NCBI GenBank assembly: GCA_963837655.1
Contig: CAWIOK010000017.1
Coordinates: 147,035 to 211,034 of the forward strand
DNA: 64,000 nucleotides
Source of the DNA: CAVVSD01 sp963837655
Lineage (GTDB): Bacteria > Actinomycetota > Thermoleophilia > Solirubrobacterales > Solirubrobacteraceae
Direction of reading: 5' to 3'
Position numbers and translations under genes: made by a program. Below are positions 52,693 through 61,565 of this stretch, in pieces. Numbering within the stretch: position 1 is the first letter of the stretch; each line of letters starts with the position of its first letter. Below the pieces are notes generated by a model that saw only the letters and a list, made by a program, of their open reading frames with translations, searched no databases and was not told where the DNA came from.

Positions 52693-54078
52693 GTGGAGAG
52701 CGTGGACGGTGTGCAGTTCCCCGTCGTGGACGGTGCGCGCAGCACCCGCGCCGCGGGTCGCGCCGTCCTGGGCGACGCCCTCGCGGCCGCCGGGCGCCCG
52801 CCCGTCGGCGAGGAGCGCGACTGGCGTGCTGGGTACGTCGACGTCCTGCGCGAGCTCACCGAGCACGACGCGCCCGGCGTCGCGGCGGCCGGTCTCCGAT
52901 CGCTGCACGCGCGGCTGGTCCACGTCCGCGACGGCGAGGAGCGTCCCCTGCGCGACGCCCTCGCCCTGACCCCCGCCGGGGCGCTGGCGACCACGACGGT
53001 CCGCGGCGAGGGGCAGCGCGTGCGCGAGCTGACCGTGCCGCTGGGCGGCGAGCTGCTGCGCGGTGACGCGCTGCGACGCAGGCTCGAGCGCTGGGTGGCG
53101 GACGGCATCGTCGAGCCCGGCTGCGCGGACGGCGTCGCCGAGGTGCTCGAGCATCCCGAGTGGCTCGCGCTGGAGGACCGCCGCGTCGTGCTGCTCGGCG
53201 CGGGCGCGGAGATGGGCCCCCTGGAGCACCTCTGCGCGTGGGGCGCGGACGTGCTCGCGGTCGACCTCCCGAGTCAGGCCGCCCGTGTGCAGGGACTCGC
53301 ACGGGCCGGCGCGGGAATCGTCCGGATGCCGGGCGTCGGCGCCGACCTGCTCGCCGCGCTGCCCGAGCTGCGCGCCTGGATCGGAGAGCACGACACGGGC
53401 TCCGCGCTCGTCGTGGCCAGCCACGTCTACGCCGACGGCGGGACGCACGTGCGACTGGTCGCCGCCGCCGACGCGCTCGTCGCCGACCTCCCCGCGACCG
53501 CCTACGCGGCGCTCGCGACCCCGACCGACTGCTACCTCGTCCCCGACGACGCCGTCGCGGAGGCGCGGCGCCGGTGGGACCAGCGGGGCGTACGCCGCGT
53601 GCTGCAGGCGCCGCTGCGTGCGGCGTCGGCCGGGCGGCTGCTGCGCCCCGCGTACGCGCGGCTCGTGGACGGCCGCGGGCTGGCCGACGCCATCGTGCGC
53701 CAGCAGGGACCGAACTACGCGTTGGCCAAGCGTGTGCAGCGCTGGCGCGCGACGCAGGCGTCCGCCGACGGGCGGACCGTGTCGCTGAACCTCGCGCCGG
53801 CCACCGCGACCCGCTCGGTCACCAAGCACCGGCTGCTCACCGCCGCCTACCTGGGCGCACGGCACTTCGGGGTCGAGGTCTTCTCCCCCGCCACCACCCG
53901 CGCGCTGATGGCCGCGCTGCTCGTGCGCGACCTGCACCGCCCGCCGGGCGAGCCGGAGGAACGACTCGCGGAAAGCGCCGCGCACGGCGGCCTGTGGCGG
54001 ATCCCGTACGAGCTGCGCTCCGCCCTGCAGCTCGCGGCGATGGCTGGGCTGCCGCGTTCGGTGGTACGACGCCCGTGA
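52693..54078 (+). CDS. Unrecognised 461-residue protein with Rossmann-like core
   Basis: The central part contains RRVVLLGAGAEMGPLEHLCAWGADVLAVDLPS, which looks like a dinucleotide-binding beta-alpha-beta unit with an acidic residue at the end of the second strand. The flanking N-terminal (WRAGYVDVLREL) and C-terminal (DAIVRQQGPNYALAKRVQRW, SVTKHRLLTAAYLGARHFGVE) regions are helical. I do not recognise a named family or a catalytic set. GTG start at 52693, 28 bases after the phosphoesterase; the stop overlaps the next start by one base. Confidence 0.75.
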   Translation: MESVDGVQFPVVDGARSTRAAGRAVLGDALAAAGRPPVGEERDWRAGYVDVLRELTEHDAPGVAAAGLRSLHARLVHVRDGEERPLRDALALTPAGALATTTVRGEGQRVRELTVPLGGELLRGDALRRRLERWVADGIVEPGCADGVAEVLEHPEWLALEDRRVVLLGAGAEMGPLEHLCAWGADVLAVDLPSQAARVQGLARAGAGIVRMPGVGADLLAALPELRAWIGEHDTGSALVVASHVYADGGTHVRLVAAADALVADLPATAYAALATPTDCYLVPDDAVAEARRRWDQRGVRRVLQAPLRAASAGRLLRPAYARLVDGRGLADAIVRQQGPNYALAKRVQRWRATQASADGRTVSLNLAPATATRSVTKHRLLTAAYLGARHFGVEVFSPATTRALMAALLVRDLHRPPGEPEERLAESAAHGGLWRIPYELRSALQLAAMAGLPRSVVRRP

Positions 54079-55187
54079 TGGACGACCGCGAGCTCAACCG
54101 CACCCTGCTGCAGCGCCAGGGCCTGCTCGAGCGCATCGACGCGCCTCCGGCCGACGTGCTGGAGCGCATCGGCGCCGTCCAGGCCCAGTCCTGGCCGGCT
54201 GCGGCGGTCGCGCTGTGGACGCGCGCCGCGGACTTCACGCCGGAGCGCCTCTATGCGGCGCTGGACGAGGGCTCGGTCGTCACCGGTCTCGTCCACCGGG
54301 GGACGGTGCACCTCATGTCCGCACGCGAGCACGCGCTCTACGCCGGTGCGCTGGAGGCGTCGGGGAACGCCGAGCCGTGGCGCACGAAGGCGGAGCTGGG
54401 CAAGGACGCCGCCAAGCTGCGCCCGGCGATCGCCAAGGCCGCGAAGGGCAAGGTGCTCGACGCGAAGGACGTCGCCGAGCTGGCCGAGGCCTGGGTCGCA
54501 GAGCACCCCGACGCGATCCCCGAGGAGGAGCTCTCCAAGCAGCGGCAGGCGAGCTGGCGGACGCTGCTGCGCGGCGGAGACCTCCTGCGCGTGCCGTCGA
54601 ACGGCACGTGGAGCTCGAAGGCGCCCGACGCGGTCACCGGTCCGCCGAAGGTCAAGGCGAAGGGCGAGGCGCTGGACGCGATCGTCCTGGCGCATCTCCG
54701 CGCGTTCGGCCCGGCGGGCGCCGACGACATCGCTTCCTGGATCGGCTGGAAGACGGCGCCCGTCCGCGAGGCGATCGAGCGTCTCGGGGACGACCTCGAC
54801 GTGGTCCACAGCGGCAAGCGCACGCTCCACGACGTCAGGGACGGCTCGCGGCCCGACGCGGACACCGAGGCGCCGCCGCGGTTCCTCGCCGCCTTTGACA
54901 GCGTGATCCTCGCCTACGCGCCGAAGCGGCGCACCCGTCTGATCCCCGAGGGAGCGTTCGACGAGATCTACAACCGTGCGAACCTGCAGATCCGCCCGAC
55001 GTTCCTGCTCGACGGCTTCGTCGCCGGCACCTGGGCGGCGCAGGTGAAGGGCAAGAAGGCGACGCTGACATTGAGCCCGTTCGGCCGCCTGCCCCGCGGA
55101 GCCAAGGGCGCGCTGACCACCGAGGGCGAGGCGCTGCTGGCCGGCGTGTACCCGGCTGCGACGAACCGGTCCGTGACGCTGGGATGA
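54078..55187 (+). CDS. Winged-helix DNA-binding domain protein (HTH_42, YcaQ/AlkX-like)
   Basis: The 369-residue protein carries the winged-helix architecture of the HTH_42 family: LLQRQGLLERID and VQAQSWPAAAVALWTR near the N-terminus, GLVHRGTVHLMSAREHALY, and a C-terminal FDSVILAYAPKRRTRLIPEG and GFVAGTWAAQ. Some relatives (AlkX/YcaQ, AZL) are DNA glycosylases that unhook interstrand crosslinks; in those a QxQ or QxD motif is catalytic. Here VQAQS fits the QxQ pattern, making a repair role plausible but unproven. Confidence 0.83.
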   Translation: MDDRELNRTLLQRQGLLERIDAPPADVLERIGAVQAQSWPAAAVALWTRAADFTPERLYAALDEGSVVTGLVHRGTVHLMSAREHALYAGALEASGNAEPWRTKAELGKDAAKLRPAIAKAAKGKVLDAKDVAELAEAWVAEHPDAIPEEELSKQRQASWRTLLRGGDLLRVPSNGTWSSKAPDAVTGPPKVKAKGEALDAIVLAHLRAFGPAGADDIASWIGWKTAPVREAIERLGDDLDVVHSGKRTLHDVRDGSRPDADTEAPPRFLAAFDSVILAYAPKRRTRLIPEGAFDEIYNRANLQIRPTFLLDGFVAGTWAAQVKGKKATLTLSPFGRLPRGAKGALTTEGEALLAGVYPAATNRSVTLG

Positions 55188-55639
55188 GCGCCGCCCCCGA
55201 CATGGTCTTCCACGACGTGCTCGTCGCGGTCGACGGCTCCAAGGACGCCGCCCTCGCGCTCGCCGCGGCGATCCTCGCCGTGCAGCGCAACCATGCGAGG
55301 CTCACGATCATCGCGGTCGCCGAGGACGTCACCCGACGCCCGGGCGCCATCGCGCTGGACCCGACCCTGCAGCAGCGCGTGGACGAGACGACCGAGCAGC
55401 ACCTCCGCGAGGCCGTCACATCGATCCCGGACGACATCCCGGTCACGACGCTCTTCCGACACGGGCGCCCCGGCGCGGCGATCGTCGCGGCCGCGAAGGA
55501 GGGTGAGCACGACGCCATCATCCTCGGCGCGCGCGGCGTCGGCCGGGTCGGATCGCTGATGGGCAGCGTGAGCCAGCACGTGCTGCACAACGCTTCCGTC
55601 ACCGTCTTCGTGGCCCACGCGCCGCGCGGCGCGGGCTGA
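55184..55639 (+). CDS. Universal stress protein UspA family
   Basis: The 151-residue protein has the Usp fold with the ATP-binding set: VLVAVDGSKDAA at the N-terminus, and the C-terminal GARGVGRVGSLMGSVSQHVL matching GxxG-N9-GS. ATP-binding members serve in stress and dormancy responses. ATG at 55184 overlaps the winged-helix gene stop and closes the six-gene operon that starts at 48323. Confidence 0.92.
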   Translation: MSAAPDMVFHDVLVAVDGSKDAALALAAAILAVQRNHARLTIIAVAEDVTRRPGAIALDPTLQQRVDETTEQHLREAVTSIPDDIPVTTLFRHGRPGAAIVAAAKEGEHDAIILGARGVGRVGSLMGSVSQHVLHNASVTVFVAHAPRGAG

Positions 55640-55914
55640 GGTGTGGCGCCCAGCGCACGCGTTCCGCGAGCGCGCCGGCTTGGGCTGAACGGCGCATCGA
55701 GGGCGATGAGGCGATGTGTGCCGCGCCGCGCTGCGGGATCTTCGGCGTGGGCGGTGAGGCGAGTGTCAGCGATCCGATCTGCCTGGGGCACCATATGCGT
55801 GCCCTATCCAGATCGGATCGCGGAATTGGCGCCGGCGCGACGACGGCGACCCGAACGCGCGGATCGCCGCGGCGAGCCTGGGGCTCTGGGCCGGCCTGAA
55901 GGTCCCGATCCGGG
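55640..55914. other. Non-coding stretch holding repeat copy B
   Basis: Apart from the palindromic repeat at 55769-55821 I see no firm feature in these 275 bases. A plus-strand frame around 55836-55934 (PNARIAAASLGLWAGL...) has strong third-position GC and could be the 3' end of a lost gene, but it has no start and no family match. Confidence 0.4.
55769..55821. repeat. Dispersed palindromic repeat, copy B
   Basis: A 53-bp inverted repeat: outer arms beginning GCGATCCGATCTG and ending CAGATCGGATCGC are perfect over 13 bp, followed by an internal GGGCAC/GTGCCC clamp and a seven-base loop CATATGC. Two mismatches and one G-T pair interrupt the stem. It is the second copy of the element at 17025-17073 and lies in non-coding DNA between the Usp gene and the carbonic anhydrase. 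Confidence 0.88.
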
Positions 55915-56022
55915 TCACGAGGCGTCCTCGGTGGTGATCGTCATCGACTGACCGGCGGCCGGAGCGGCCCCGGTGACGAGCGGGGCCAGCAGCCCGCCGG
56001 CCGTGGGTGTGATCCGCCTCAT
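55915..56022 (-). CDS. Possible 35-residue ORF coupled to carbonic anhydrase
   Basis: ATG at 56022 overlaps the TGA of the carbonic anhydrase gene (ATGA) and opens a 35-codon frame ending at 55915. The product MRRITPTAGGLLAPLVTGAA... is small, weakly hydrophobic in the middle and acidic at the end. Overlapping starts are common in this genome, which favours translation, but the frame is too short to judge by composition. Confidence 0.3.
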   Translation of the reverse strand: MRRITPTAGGLLAPLVTGAAPAAGQSMTITTEDAS

Positions 56023-56525
56023 TCCACGTGCACCTCGCGCAGCGCGTGCGAGTCGACGTCGTACACGAAGCCGCGTACCCGGTCGCGGTGCAGCAGGAAG
56101 GTCGATCGGCGAACACGCAGGATCGACTGACGCACGTCGGCGTCGAGATCGGTGAAGGACTCGATCGCGAACGACGGCGCCACGCCGGTGGCCTCCTGCA
56201 GCTCGGCCCGGAATCCATCGTCGGTCAGCGTCTGCATACCGCAGTCGGTGTGATGGATGAGCATCACCGTCCGCGTCCCCAGCCGCCGCTGGGAGACCGA
56301 CAGCGATCGGATGACGTCGTCGGTGATGACGCCGCCGGCATTGCGCAGCACGTGCGCCTCCCCGTCCTGGAGCCCGAGTGCGGCGAACACGTCGAGCCGC
56401 GAGTCCATGCACGTGACAACGGCGAGGCGCCGCTGCGGCTGCACGTCGAGGTGCACGGCGTCCAGCGACGCCGCGAACCGCACGTTGTTCTCCACGAGCT
56501 CGTCGATGACGTCCACGTCGCTCAC
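56019..56525 (-). CDS. Beta-class carbonic anhydrase
   Basis: The 168-residue enzyme has the zinc ligands Cys39, Asp41 (TCMDSRLD), His92 and Cys95 (HHTDCGM), and the conserved HVLRNAGGVITDD. It interconverts CO2 and bicarbonate in the cytoplasm. It belongs to the short, type II-like actinobacterial group. GTG at 56525 is 38 bases from the divergent response-regulator start. Confidence 0.92.
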   Translation of the reverse strand: MSDVDVIDELVENNVRFAASLDAVHLDVQPQRRLAVVTCMDSRLDVFAALGLQDGEAHVLRNAGGVITDDVIRSLSVSQRRLGTRTVMLIHHTDCGMQTLTDDGFRAELQEATGVAPSFAIESFTDLDADVRQSILRVRRSTFLLHRDRVRGFVYDVDSHALREVHVE

Positions 56526-56563
56526 GCTTAGGAACCGTCAACCTGTCGCCGTACCATCCGCAC

Positions 56564-57247
56564 ATGGTGCCCGACCGCCCCCCACGCGTACTCGTCGTCG
56601 AGGACGACGAAGAGATCGCGCAGGTGCTCCAGCGCTCGCTGCGCATGGAGGGCTACGAGGTCCGCACGAGCGCGGACGGCGAGGCCGCCCTGGCCGATGC
56701 CGACGCGTTCTCCCCCGACCTCGTGATCCTGGACCTCGGGCTGCCCAAGCTCGATGGCATCGATGTCGCCCGCACGCTGCGCGCCGACGGCGATGTCCCG
56801 ATCCTCATGCTCACCGCGCGCGACGCCCTGGACGCGCGGGTCGAGGGCCTCGACGCCGGCGCCGACGACTACCTCGTCAAGCCGTTCGAGCGCCAGGAGC
56901 TCCTCGCCCGCCTGCGGGCGCTGCTGCGACGGCGACCGCCGCGCGGGTCGGCGTCGTTCGTGGTCGGCGACCTGTCGCTGAACCCCGACACGCACGAGGT
57001 CCGCCGGTCGGACCGCGAGATCGAGCTCACACAGCGCGAGTTCGAGCTCCTCGAGTACCTCATGCGCAACGAGCGCATCGTCGTGCCCCGCCAGCGCCTC
57101 CTCGAGGAGGTGTGGGGCTACGACCCTTTCGCGACGACGAACACGATCGAGGTCTTCGTCTCGAACCTCCGACGAAAGCTGGAAGCCGGTGGAGAGCCGC
57201 GGCTCCTCCATACGATCCGCGGCGCGGGCTACGTTCTCCGCGCCTAA
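56564..57247 (+). CDS. OmpR/PhoB-family response regulator
   Basis: The 227-residue regulator has a receiver domain with the acidic pair Glu-Asp-Asp (13-15), phosphoacceptor Asp57 (VILDLGLPKLDG), Thr in MLTARD and Lys in VKPFERQ, and a C-terminal winged helix with NTIEVFVSNLRRKLEAGG. It resembles MprA and other actinobacterial envelope-stress regulators. The kinase gene begins inside its 3' end (59-base overlap). Targets unknown. Confidence 0.93.
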   Translation: MVPDRPPRVLVVEDDEEIAQVLQRSLRMEGYEVRTSADGEAALADADAFSPDLVILDLGLPKLDGIDVARTLRADGDVPILMLTARDALDARVEGLDAGADDYLVKPFERQELLARLRALLRRRPPRGSASFVVGDLSLNPDTHEVRRSDREIELTQREFELLEYLMRNERIVVPRQRLLEEVWGYDPFATTNTIEVFVSNLRRKLEAGGEPRLLHTIRGAGYVLRA

Positions 57248-58655
57248 GCGCGTCCCGATCCGCTGGCGTCTCGCCGGCGGATCGGCGCTGCTGACGCTCG
57301 TCATCCTCTGCGGCTTCGCGGGCGCGGTGGGCACGCTGACGGCGCAGCGCATCCACTCGGACTTCGACACGCAGGTCCGCAGCTCCGCGGACCGACTGCG
57401 CGACCGGCTCGTCGTCCACACGAGCCTGCGCAACGAGGTCTACGTCGACAGCCCCGGGCTGAACACGTTCGGTGGTGCCTCCAACGCTGCGATCAAGGTC
57501 GTCTACAGCGACGGCCAGGTCATCAAGCAGTCCGACGGCGCGCCGAAGTGGCTCGGGCCGCCGACGCTGGGCAGCAGCGTCGAGCTCAGCGGCTACCGCA
57601 TCGAGAACCGCCGGGTCCCCGTGACGGCGAACATCGACGACCACTTCGTCGGCTACGTCTACATGCAGTACGCGCGGCCGCTGGGCGACGTGCAGGCGAC
57701 GGTCAACCGCGTCCGCTTCTTCCTGCTCGTGGGCGTGTTGAGCGGCGCAGGCCTCGCGCTCCTCGCCGGCCTGTGGATCGCGACCCGGGCGATGGCCCCG
57801 ATCGCCGCGCTCACCGCGGCCGCGCGCGAGATCGAGCGCACCCGCGATCCGGCGCGCCGGGTCCCGACGACGGAGGCCGACGACGAGGTCGCGGAGCTGT
57901 CACGCACCCTGGACGGCATGCTCGCGGCGCTCGACGAGGCCAGGACGGAGACCGAGAGCGCGCTGCAGCGCCAGCGCGAGTTCGTCGCCGACGCCTCCCA
58001 CGAGCTGCGCACGCCGCTGACCAGCGTGCTGGCCAACCTCGAGCTGCTCGCGGAGTCGCTCGACGGCGAACGCGGCGAGGCGGCCCAGTCCGCCCTGCGC
58101 TCCAGCCGCCGCATGCGCCGGCTCGTCGCGGACCTGCTGCTGCTCGCCCGCGCCGACGCCGAGCGCCAGGCGCCCAAGGAGCCGACGGACGTCGGCGAGG
58201 TCCTCATGGAGGCCGCCGGCGAGCTCAGCGCCGTGGCCGACGGGCACGAGCTGCACGTCGACGCCGACCACGTCATCGTGGAGGGCGCCCGCGACGAGCT
58301 GCACCGCCTCGCCCTGAATCTCATGGAGAACGCGGTGCGCCACACCCCGGCGGGGACGACGATCCGCGCCGGCGTGGAGCGCCAGGACGACTCCGTGGTG
58401 CTGACGGTGGAGGACGACGGACCCGGCATCGATCCGGCGCTGCGCGACCGCGTGTTCGAGCGCTTCGTCCGCGGGTCGGGCGACAGCGGCCGGTCGTTCG
58501 GCCTGGGCCTGTCGATCGTGCGCGCTGTCGCCGAGTCGCACGGCGGCACGGTCCGCGTCGAGTCGCCGACGACGACCGGCGCCTCGATCGCGCGCGGCAC
58601 CCGGTTCGTCGTGACGCTCCCCGCGGCCGCCGCGAGAGAGCCCGCGGCGCTGTAG
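57189..58655 (+). CDS. Sensor histidine kinase with HAMP domain
   Basis: The 488-residue kinase has membrane helices at about 27-52 and 177-199 around an extracytoplasmic sensor domain of about 125 residues, then HAMP, HisKA with phospho-His271 (DASHELRTPLTS), and HATPase_c with N box NLMENAVRH, DDGPGID and GLGLSIV. Only the GTG at 57189, inside the regulator gene, gives a start before the first helix. It pairs with the regulator. The signal is unknown. Confidence 0.9.
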   Translation: MESRGSSIRSAARATFSAPKRVPIRWRLAGGSALLTLVILCGFAGAVGTLTAQRIHSDFDTQVRSSADRLRDRLVVHTSLRNEVYVDSPGLNTFGGASNAAIKVVYSDGQVIKQSDGAPKWLGPPTLGSSVELSGYRIENRRVPVTANIDDHFVGYVYMQYARPLGDVQATVNRVRFFLLVGVLSGAGLALLAGLWIATRAMAPIAALTAAAREIERTRDPARRVPTTEADDEVAELSRTLDGMLAALDEARTETESALQRQREFVADASHELRTPLTSVLANLELLAESLDGERGEAAQSALRSSRRMRRLVADLLLLARADAERQAPKEPTDVGEVLMEAAGELSAVADGHELHVDADHVIVEGARDELHRLALNLMENAVRHTPAGTTIRAGVERQDDSVVLTVEDDGPGIDPALRDRVFERFVRGSGDSGRSFGLGLSIVRAVAESHGGTVRVESPTTTGASIARGTRFVVTLPAAAAREPAAL

Positions 58656-58656
58656 C

Positions 58657-60321
58657 TCAGACCTCGACGACGACCGGCAGCACCATCGGCCGACGACGGA
58701 GGCGCTCGTAGACGAACGCCGCGATGTCGTCGTGCAGCAGCTCCTGCAGGAGGTCGATCTCCCGGATCTCCTCGCGTGCCGCCTTCTCGAGCGACTGGTC
58801 CACCGTCCGGCGGATGTCCTCCAGCAGCGCGTCCGCCTCGACCTGGAACGGCACGCCCCGCATGATCACCTCGGGGTCGGCGACGCTTGCGCCGTTCTCC
58901 TCGGAGATCGTCGCGACGACCACGAAGATGCCGTCGCCGGACAGCATCCGGCGGTCGCGCAGCGCGACGTCGGCGGGATCTCCGATGTCCACGCCGTCGA
59001 CGAAGATCATCCCGGACTGCTGCTTGGGCCCGAAGGCCGCGCCGTCCGCGGTGAGGTCCAGCGGCAGGCCGTTCTCCCCCCGGAAGATCCGCTCGTCGGG
59101 GATGCCCACCGCCATCGCCAGCTCGGAGTGCAGGTGGATCCGCTTGTAGTCGCCGTGGAAGGGGAACACGTAGCGCGGCTGCGTGAGGTTCAGCATGAGC
59201 TTGATCTCCTCCGCGTAGCCGTGGCCGGAGGCGTGGATCGGCTCGTCGCGCGTCGTGATGACCTTGCAGCCGATGTGGTACAGCCGGTCGATCGTCTCGT
59301 TGACTGCGCGCTCGTTGCCGGGGATCGGCGTGGCCGAGAACACGACGGTGTCCCCCTCGCGCAGCTCGACGGCCGGGTGGTCGCGGTGGGCCATGCGGCG
59401 CAGCGCGCTCAGGGGCTCGCCCTGCGATCCGGTGGAGATGACGACCAGCTTCTCGTCCGGCCAGTTGTCGAGCTCGCGTGGCGCGATGAGCAGGCCGTCC
59501 GGGATACGGGCGATGTTCAGGGAGCGCGCGATGTTGACGTTCTTGCGCATCGAGCGCCCGACGAGGCAGACCTTGCGGCCGAGCGCGACGGCCGCGTCGA
59601 TCACCTGCTGCACGCGGTGGACGTTGGACGCGAACGACGTGACGACGATGCGGCCCTCGCAGCGCTCGAAGACGCGGTACAGCTGCGGCCCGACGTTCTT
59701 CTCGCTGGGCGAGTAGCCGGGACGGTCGGCGTTCGTGGAGTCGCCGCACAGCAGGAGGACGCCTGAGCGCCCGAGCTCGGCGAGGCGGCTCATGTCCGCG
59801 GGCCGGCCGTCGACCGGGGTCTGGTCGAACTTGTAGTCGCCGGTGAACAGCACCGTCCCGACATCGCAGGTCGCCGCGACCGCGCAGGCGTCGGGGATCG
59901 AGTGCGTCATGTGGATGAGCTCGATGTCGAACGGGCCCGCCTCGATGCGCTCGCCGGGCTGCACGTCGATGACCTCGACCTCCTGCAGCTTGTGCTCGTC
60001 GAGCTTGGAGCGCGCCATCGCGGTCGTCAGCGGGCGACCGAAGACGGGGATGTCCAGCGCCTTGAGCTCACGCAGGACGAACGGGAGCGCCCCGAGATGG
60101 TCCTCGTGACCATGCGTGATGACGATGCCCTCGATGTCGTCCGCGCGCTCGCGCAGATACGCGAAGTCCGGCAGCACGAGATCGATCCCGAGCATGTCCG
60201 CGGTCGGGAACCGCAGGCCGCAGTCGATCAGCACGATCCGGTCCTCGTACTCGAGGACCGTCATGTTCTTGCCGATCTCCCCCAGCCCACCGAGGGGCAG
60301 GACGCGCAGCGTGCCCGTCAA
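58657..60321 (-). CDS. rnj: Ribonuclease J
   Basis: RNase J is a 5' to 3' exo- and endoribonuclease of the metallo-beta-lactamase/beta-CASP group. The 554-residue protein has GGLGEIGKNM, the zinc motif HGHEDH (His70, His72, Asp74, His75), the beta-CASP core with SFASNVHRVQQ, and a C-terminal domain. The TTG at 60321 overlaps the dapA stop as TTGA and gives the standard family length. Together with RNase Y this genome has both major Gram-positive mRNA decay enzymes. Confidence 0.94.
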   Translation of the reverse strand: MTGTLRVLPLGGLGEIGKNMTVLEYEDRIVLIDCGLRFPTADMLGIDLVLPDFAYLRERADDIEGIVITHGHEDHLGALPFVLRELKALDIPVFGRPLTTAMARSKLDEHKLQEVEVIDVQPGERIEAGPFDIELIHMTHSIPDACAVAATCDVGTVLFTGDYKFDQTPVDGRPADMSRLAELGRSGVLLLCGDSTNADRPGYSPSEKNVGPQLYRVFERCEGRIVVTSFASNVHRVQQVIDAAVALGRKVCLVGRSMRKNVNIARSLNIARIPDGLLIAPRELDNWPDEKLVVISTGSQGEPLSALRRMAHRDHPAVELREGDTVVFSATPIPGNERAVNETIDRLYHIGCKVITTRDEPIHASGHGYAEEIKLMLNLTQPRYVFPFHGDYKRIHLHSELAMAVGIPDERIFRGENGLPLDLTADGAAFGPKQQSGMIFVDGVDIGDPADVALRDRRMLSGDGIFVVVATISEENGASVADPEVIMRGVPFQVEADALLEDIRRTVDQSLEKAAREEIREIDLLQELLHDDIAAFVYERLRRRPMVLPVVVEV

Positions 60322-61175
60322 CGACGCGCCGCTTCCAGCACGCCGGACCGCTCGAGCACGGCACGGATGTCGGCGCGCTCGGCGTCCGTCGCCTCGACCA
60401 GCGGCAGGCGCAGATTGCCGGGCGCGAGGCCCGCCATCTCGATCGCGGCCTTGATCGAGACGGGGTTGGCGCGGTTGAGCGCCGGGAGGTACCCGGACAG
60501 CTCCTCCTGGACCTCCGCGCGGCGCTCGGGCTCGTCGACGAGCGCGCGGAACAGCGGGCCGAGGAGGTGCGTGGCGACGCAGATACCGCCGACCCCGCCC
60601 ATGTCCAGCGTGCGGGCGACGGTCTCGTCGTTGCCGGCGTAGAGCTCGAGGCCCTCGACCGGCGCGAGGTTGTCGTTGTTGGCCTGCTTGACCGCCATCA
60701 CGCCGTCGAGCTGGGCCAGCTCGGCGAGCAGCGCGTTGGGCATGTCCGTACCGGTCCGGGTCGGGATGTTGTAGAGGACGATCGGCACGTCGGTGGCCTT
60801 GGAGACCTCGGTGAAGTGGGCCAGGATCCCTCGCGGCGTCGGGCGGTTGTAGTACGGCGTGACGGACAGGATGCCGTCGACGCCCAGTTCGGTCGCGCGC
60901 TGCGTGAGATGCACGGCGTGGCGCGTGTCGTTGGACCCGGTGCCCCCGACGACGGTGCTGCCGGCGGGCTTGTTGGCCACCGCCAGCTCGATGACGCGGA
61001 GGTGCTCCTCGTCGCTGAGCGTGGGTGCCTCGCCGGTGGTACCGGCGACGACGACCCCATCGGAGCCCGTGGCGCAGACGTGCTGCTGGACGGCCACGAA
61101 GGCGTCCTCGTCGACGCGGCCGTCTGCGTCGAACGGGGTGATGATCGCCGTGAGGATTGCACCGAGGACGGGCAT
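60318..61175 (-). CDS. dapA: 4-hydroxy-tetrahydrodipicolinate synthase
   Basis: DapA condenses pyruvate and aspartate semialdehyde, the entry to lysine/DAP synthesis. The 285-residue TIM barrel has the GTTGE loop (45-49), SVTPYYNRPT, the catalytic Tyr135 (LYNIPTRTG) and Schiff-base Lys163 (AVKQANN). ATG at 61175 is preferred (MPVLGAILTA); ATG at 61205 would add ten residues. dapA and rnj overlap by four bases, a frequent actinobacterial pairing (dapA-rnj). Confidence 0.95.
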   Translation of the reverse strand: MPVLGAILTAIITPFDADGRVDEDAFVAVQQHVCATGSDGVVVAGTTGEAPTLSDEEHLRVIELAVANKPAGSTVVGGTGSNDTRHAVHLTQRATELGVDGILSVTPYYNRPTPRGILAHFTEVSKATDVPIVLYNIPTRTGTDMPNALLAELAQLDGVMAVKQANNDNLAPVEGLELYAGNDETVARTLDMGGVGGICVATHLLGPLFRALVDEPERRAEVQEELSGYLPALNRANPVSIKAAIEMAGLAPGNLRLPLVEATDAERADIRAVLERSGVLEAARR

Positions 61176-61205
61176 GGCTCCGAGTATCGCAGGGTCTCCG
61201 GCCAT

Positions 61206-61544
61206 CTAATCGCCACGCTTGTCCCGCACGTGGTGATCGTCGCGCCGCAGGGCGTTCGTGAACCGGGACGGGACCCGGGCGTCGTCGCCCTCCTCCCACA
61301 GCGTCACGACGAGCAGCTCGCGGCTGTCGCGGTCATGGCGGCAGACGTAGACCACCGACGGCAGCGCCTTGTCCTGCACGAGCAGCGAGCCCTTCTCGAC
61401 CCGCGTGCGTCCTGCCGCGTACGCGGTGCTCACACGCGTCGCGATCTCGGGCTTGACGTCCACCGAGCCCGTCCGCGTACCCACTCGCTGGCGATAGCGC
61501 TCGGCGGCGTGGTCCGTGACGGCCACCAGGATCCCCTCCGACAT
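61206..61544 (-). CDS. Small hypothetical protein
   Basis: The 112-residue protein starts MSEGILVAVTDHAAERYRQR and has a conserved-looking HxxxRxxxR pattern, then strands SVVYVCRHDRDSRELLVVTLW, reminiscent of small nuclease-like or toxin-like folds such as DUF4258, but I cannot assign it. It ends 30 bases before the dapA start on the same strand, so it may head the dapA-rnj transcript. The divergent threonine aldolase begins 21 bases away. Confidence 0.65.
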   Translation of the reverse strand: MSEGILVAVTDHAAERYRQRVGTRTGSVDVKPEIATRVSTAYAAGRTRVEKGSLLVQDKALPSVVYVCRHDRDSRELLVVTLWEEGDDARVPSRFTNALRRDDHHVRDKRGD

Positions 61545-61565
61545 CGCCCTCTAGTGTCCCTCACC

